Below are positions 59,691 to 64,000 of a stretch of DNA of 64,000 nt, piece after piece (positions within the stretch are counted from its first letter, which is position 1; each line of letters begins with the position of its first letter). The DNA is from Piezodorus guildinii (Eukaryota; Arthropoda; Insecta; Hemiptera; Pentatomidae), in NCBI GenBank assembly GCA_023052935.1, contig CM041292.1:144363143-144427142 (forward strand), read 5' to 3'. The position numbers were made by a program, and so were the translations under genes. The notes under the pieces were generated by a model. It made no database searches, was not told the DNA's origin, and was given only the letters and a program-made list of their open reading frames with translations.

Positions 59691-61912
59691 CGAAGAGTGT
59701 ATTACTGAATCTAGCCTGCGTGTGTAGAGTCCAGTGCCACGGAACATTGGATCTCTCTACGCACAGTCGTTTCTGGTAATACTTATGTCCGAGTAGCGTT
59801 TCTCTAACAATAGCCTTTCGACTAAAACAACGGAACTGTCTACTTGTTCGGTGGTTATTACGGTTATTATTAATTAAAGCAAGAGGAAGCAATACCCATT
59901 ATTGAAAGTTGAATTTATTATTGAAAAAAATAATTTTTTTGGATTATAAATTTTCGTCAATTTTCTCAAATAAATCTTTATTTTTTGTTTTATAATTTTA
60001 CCTCCAAATCATCCCCTATTTTATAAAAATGTTAATGTAATGCACATTAATATTGAAGGTAAAAAAATAATATGATTTTTCCAAGAGCGCCATTCTTTTT
60101 GTTGAACAGTGTAACATTATGTCATATAAGGAAGAATAGTAATAGTGATTAAAGACTTTAGCCGTGTTAGGATGCAATGACAGGTGGGTAATAGTAAAAA
60201 TTAAAAAATATCACAATACTGCTAAACTGAAGCAACACTTCTCCGTACACGATTGTGGTAAAGTAAAAGTTTTGAACAGGGAACCCATTCTAGGATTGAA
60301 CAAGATCCCTCATTGCCTAATTTGAAGAGAGAAGCTCAGGTATCAAAGAAGGGTTGGCATGGTACGAAACCTAAGCCATGGCACACGTGAAGGACAACCC
60401 GCCCCTGCCAAAACAACCGCACCCTATCCGAGATGGTCCTGCAATCGAGATTAAACCTCAGCCGCATTGAAGAGTCTTTGGCTTTGAGCGCTCATGGAAT
60501 GAACCCTATTGGGATGATTGTAGGCTGGCATTAAATGGCTTGCTGGCTGCAGGGGAGGGGTGTACCGCACGCAACCTAACTCTCTTCCAACGAGGGCTAA
60601 TTATGTCTCCAATTTTAGCAACAATTAAGCTCTTTTAATTTTAAATTGGATAATCATAGCATCTTTCTTGTTTAGACATCCACAACTCAGGTGGAAATAT
60701 GGATTTACTGATTTATGTGAGTAAAGAAAAATTTTTTTTTTCGTGGGCGAGCCTATGCATTCGGTGGACATGGGACCAATATCTGAAACTTCGAGTTTTC
60801 CCATATTTTTTTGGTTAAGCTGTTCTTCTTAGTTTCTGTTATCATTGTCCATCATTAGTTTTTGTTTGTTTTTTTAATAAAAATTTTCCACCTAAGATAT
60901 CTTATTAAACGACCGTCCATGGAAAATGTTCTTATTTTAAAAAATTGCCACAACTATTTTTATGAAACAAAATTGATGAATCATCTCTATTTCTTTACTT
61001 TATTGCTATAAGTTAAGCTTATGCACCTTGAATTTTTATGGATTCTTAAATTTTTTATTAATGAAAAACATAAAAAAAATGTAAAAGATTGATAACGAAA
61101 ATCGCTCAAAATCGCCCGGAAATCGATCACCACAGAAATTTATTATAAGGTTTATAGTTTACTTTTCATTAATAATTACCTGCGGATTCGAGCCGGTATA
61201 CGAAAAGACATTTTTTTTTTTTTTAATTTCTTTTTTTCCTTTTAGCTCTTGGTTTTTTTTTTTTCCAAATATTGTCCCTATAAATTCCAGTTTCTTTGTT
61301 TTAAATGTTTGTTTATAATTTATGAACGTATTATTGTCTTTAATTCTCATGAATCGTAAAAATAAATTATCACCTGATGCACTAAATTTGTTAATAAACT
61401 GTTTGTGTCCATTCTTTTTTAATATTTTATTAAACCAACATACCTATTGATAATTAATTTTTTTAAATACTTAATTATGTACAAACATAATTAGTAAATG
61501 TAACTAATTATAATATTTTGAATAAAAATTGGTATAGATTTCGTTCATGTTTTTTTAATGTAAAGCGAAAGGTACCTAGTCCTCTTATATGGAAATGGAG
61601 GGGTTTCAATTTGCTCAAAGACACCGTAATCCTTTTATACGGTTGTTCCTATAAAGAAAAAGTGTCATGAGTAAAAAAATGCTAGAAATAGGGTGTGGAA
61701 TCAATTGCGACGTCAAATCATAGGGTTCCAATTTAAAAAAAAAAAAAAAAGTGTCTTCTGGGACACCATGTACATCAAAATTAAAATCTGAATACAGAAA
61801 TCGATTCCTCGTAAAAAAAATAATGGGGGTCTACATGTAACCTTTTTTTCGTACAGCCAACAGTCTGGCCATAATACTACAATGTCCAATATTTTGGTGT
61901 TTCACCCTAGTG
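59691..61912. other. Unidentified; GC-richer block at 60340-60600
   Basis: The block contains phrases such as CCCGCCCCTGCCAAAACAAC and GCTGCAGGGGAGGGGTGTAC and has no long frame. It may be an old repeat. A B-box-like GGCTCGAATCCGCAGGTAAT on the minus strand at 61180-61200 is too isolated to call a SINE. Confidence 0.4.
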
Positions 61913-62016
61913 TGCGGCGTGACCCACCGGTGGGTCACACTTTACTATTCCGTGGGGCGGGGTGAACCACGTGTAGGTCACGTTTAACTATCCCGTGGGA
62001 TGACGTGCATCACAGG
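61913..62016. repeat. Short tandem array around a perfect 20-bp palindrome
   Basis: GTGACCCACCGGTGGGTCAC at 61919-61938 equals its own reverse complement. The surrounding unit (GCGGxGTGA...GGTCAC...TTTAACTATCCCGTGGG) repeats about 43 bp later and again, degraded, about 38 bp after that. It is a GC-rich patch in AT-rich DNA. Function unknown. Confidence 0.8.
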
Positions 62017-62062
62017 CCTCACTAATTTTCAGAAAATAAGTCGTTAAAAAAAAAAAAAGTCT

Positions 62063-62107
62063 CTCACCCTCTCTCTCTCTCTATCTCTATCTCTATCTCT
62101 CTCTCAC
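62063..62107. repeat. (TC)n/(TATCTC)n microsatellite
   Basis: CTCTCT runs are mixed with TATCTC hexamers, shortly after the palindromic array at 61913. Confidence 0.92.
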
Positions 62108-63150
62108 TCCACCTACATAAGTAATTAGCAGTAACGGTTCTCAATTACAATAAACTAAATGGTCCGGTAATGGATATTACTTGAGGACAGGTGTTTGCTC
62201 AGGTCTGTAGATTATATCCTTGTATTAGCATATGTAATCAATAAACCAAACAAACTGAATCTAAGGCTAGGTAGTCCCAGTAAAATTCAGTGTACATATA
62301 CTTCCAACATACATATTTTTTTATGAAGAAGTATTTCATTAAATAGTATAAGTTAATATATGAATATATTTCATCCACATACATAGACACAGTTCCTTAC
62401 CTACTAATATTGGCTCATTATTATCAATATGATTTCATATCTATACCACAAGAGTTATTCACTGTTATTGAGAAATTGGTTTGTCTTTACTGTCAGAAAT
62501 TTAAAACTTATGTATACATATAGTTTATTTTATGTATATAAAAAAAGAACTGGTCCTAGAAACAGATGAAGAAACAGGAAAATGATTATGAGATTTTCAA
62601 ATATCGTTCCTCGCCAATTATCGGAAAGGTAGATTGTAAAATAAATTCTGTATTAATATTTTGCCATAAACAAAAAACAAAGGAAAAGAAAATTGGTTTA
62701 TGAAAGTTGACTTTGATTTTTGGCGAAATATTTGTAGTGGGATAAGTAGAGGGTGTTCCAAATTTCAGCAAGATTTAAATTAAATATAAGACATGGTAAA
62801 TTCTTCTTTGTTTTCTTTTTATTGTCAATTCAACAGCTGATAGTTAAGGGTTAGTGAAAATTAGAGCGAACAACATTTATTGATTTTCGAACAATAGATT
62901 AAAAATAACTCTTGTGTAATGATAAGTCTTGAGGCAACAATTTGAAAATTTTCTATAAAATGTGGTTGGAATAGTAATTTTATTGACTGTAAATAATGTG
63001 ATACAGAAATTTAAGTAGACTGAATCAATTAGTGATAATAAGCACACTGGTTGTCCAAAAACAGTCCTTTCAATGTCGAATTAGTGCGTGAGAGTGTATG
63101 ATTCAATAAAAAAAATAATTTATTATTCCAAAAAATTTAAATGGATGATT

Positions 63151-63445
63151 CGAACAAAAATTACAATAAAAAATCTAGTACGCACAAAATACGACTTACG
63201 CTTACCTAAAAAAAACAACTTAAGAAACTTTAAGTACGTTTAGGGATGAAAAAAATTTAGTTCGGGCAACTCACGACTTTCACTTACCTCGACTTTTAAA
63301 ATAAATTTAAAAACTATTAAAGTTATTTCAATTTGAAAAATATTAAAAGTTGATTTTAACAAAACGTTAATTCATTTTCATTGGAAACATATGATTTAGA
63401 TTTAATAATATAAATACATTAAATTGTTAATCAGTAATAAGTTTA
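63151..63445 (+). repeat. Family A repeat, left end only, with a duplicated end
   Basis: Two left ends occur in succession: a diverged one near 63172 (TCTAGTACGCACAAAATACG) and a better one at 63255 (TTAGTTCGGGCAACTCACGA). Subfamily sequence as in the copy at 32045 follows to about 63445. Confidence 0.65.
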
Positions 63446-63584
63446 TTCCCTATTCGTCACTTTGAAATATATATATATAATATTTATTAAAATATTGTCT
63501 ATGTTACGAATGAGAAGCTTATATACAACTTTATCATTTTATAATTAAATCTAGTTCTAAAAGAATAAAGCATAGGAAAAAAAA

Positions 63585-63835
63585 ATCTAGTTCTGCAAAT
63601 TATTACACAATAGTTAATTATTTCCAAATAATTATATTCTGGTATTACAGTTTATAGAGATGTTTAGACAATTTACATATATGTATAGCATTCAAGTAAT
63701 CGATGAGAATAAGAAAGATGAACCAGTAACACTGCCAATCTATATTCAATTCAATTCAAGGAAAATGACCATTCACCACTGCTAAAGTTCAAAAAGCTAT
63801 ATATTTGCTATTTCTCAATTGATTTCAATGATTCA
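63585..63835 (+). repeat. Family E repeat
   Basis: GCAAATTATTACACAATAGT, TATTTCCAAATAATTATATT and TTCACCACTGCTAAAGTTCA match the copy at 17770-17965. Confidence 0.65.
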
Positions 63836-64000
63836 TAAATTTGTGCAAAGGACAATTGTATTTTTAATTTGTTTTTATTATTTTATTTATGTTTTTTTTT
63901 TTTATGATGGAATGACATATTTTTCTCTATTCGTTATTGGGATTCTACTTAACTTGAAACGCAAAAACGACAATTTGTGAAAGTTTTTTTTTTTTTTTAA

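Noticed and set aside
61159..61350. SINE suggested by an isolated B-box-like match
   Set aside because: No A box at the right distance, no body shared with the other SINEs, and the flanks are poly(T) and lysine-rich low-complexity sequence.

Overview
This is an AT-rich eukaryotic window (roughly 70% A+T outside the mobile elements, judged by eye) that is almost wholly repeats. The mixture of an RNase H-bearing I-group LINE, Jockey- and RTE-like LINE fragments, tRNA-derived SINEs, a Helitron-like element, a Tc1-like remnant, a Ty3/Gypsy LTR element and (CA)n/(TA)n microsatellites points to an arthropod, most likely an insect. A hemipteran is my best guess, but that part is weak inference. I found no convincing conserved host gene; the window looks intergenic or intronic.

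Layout. 1-3050: diverged sequence, a SINE fragment and LINE 3' ends. 3053-9673: one copy of an unclassified repeat, here called family A, split by a nearly complete 5.7 kb LINE (3194-8893). That LINE has a zinc-knuckle ORF1 and an ORF2 with endonuclease, reverse transcriptase and RNase H, and the only breaks I found in its reading frames are three single-base losses in A-runs. 9750-10490: RTE-type RT remnant. 11370-11670: LINE 3' tail. 13565-14105: family A. 15510-15690: long compound microsatellite. 16074-17115: SINE piece followed by a Helitron-like element. 19965-20250: SINE. 20900-21819: best uninterrupted family A copy. 22000-34500: diverged AT-rich DNA with family A, family E and SINE copies. 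34525-39640: a cluster of broken LINEs with an inverted duplication and a SINE insertion that has a clean 14-bp target duplication. 44900-45480: an isolated GC-rich patch with a possible splice donor.

The main object is a structurally complete Ty3/Gypsy retrotransposon at 47690-54277. Its two 562-bp LTRs look identical, and it is flanked by a 4-bp target duplication (ATAA). It has a primer-binding site, a polypurine tract and a single uninterrupted 1802-codon ORF. The polyprotein order is SAP DNA-binding domain, coiled coil, capsid-type Gag, CCHC knuckle, aspartic protease, RT, RNase H, integrase (HHCC and D,D35E) and GPY motif. After the integrase comes a C-terminal macrodomain of the TARG1/OARD1 type with both catalytic residues kept (K1695, D1736). 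Extra domains at both ends, one DNA-binding and one predicted to remove ADP-ribose, are unusual for Gypsy elements. This is the candidate undescribed system: a retrotransposon that appears to carry its own ADP-ribosylation eraser.

54300-64000: SINE and LINE 3' fragments, a 148-bp tandem duplication, more family A and E copies, a Tc1-like remnant, and a short tandem array around a perfect 20-bp palindrome at 61919.
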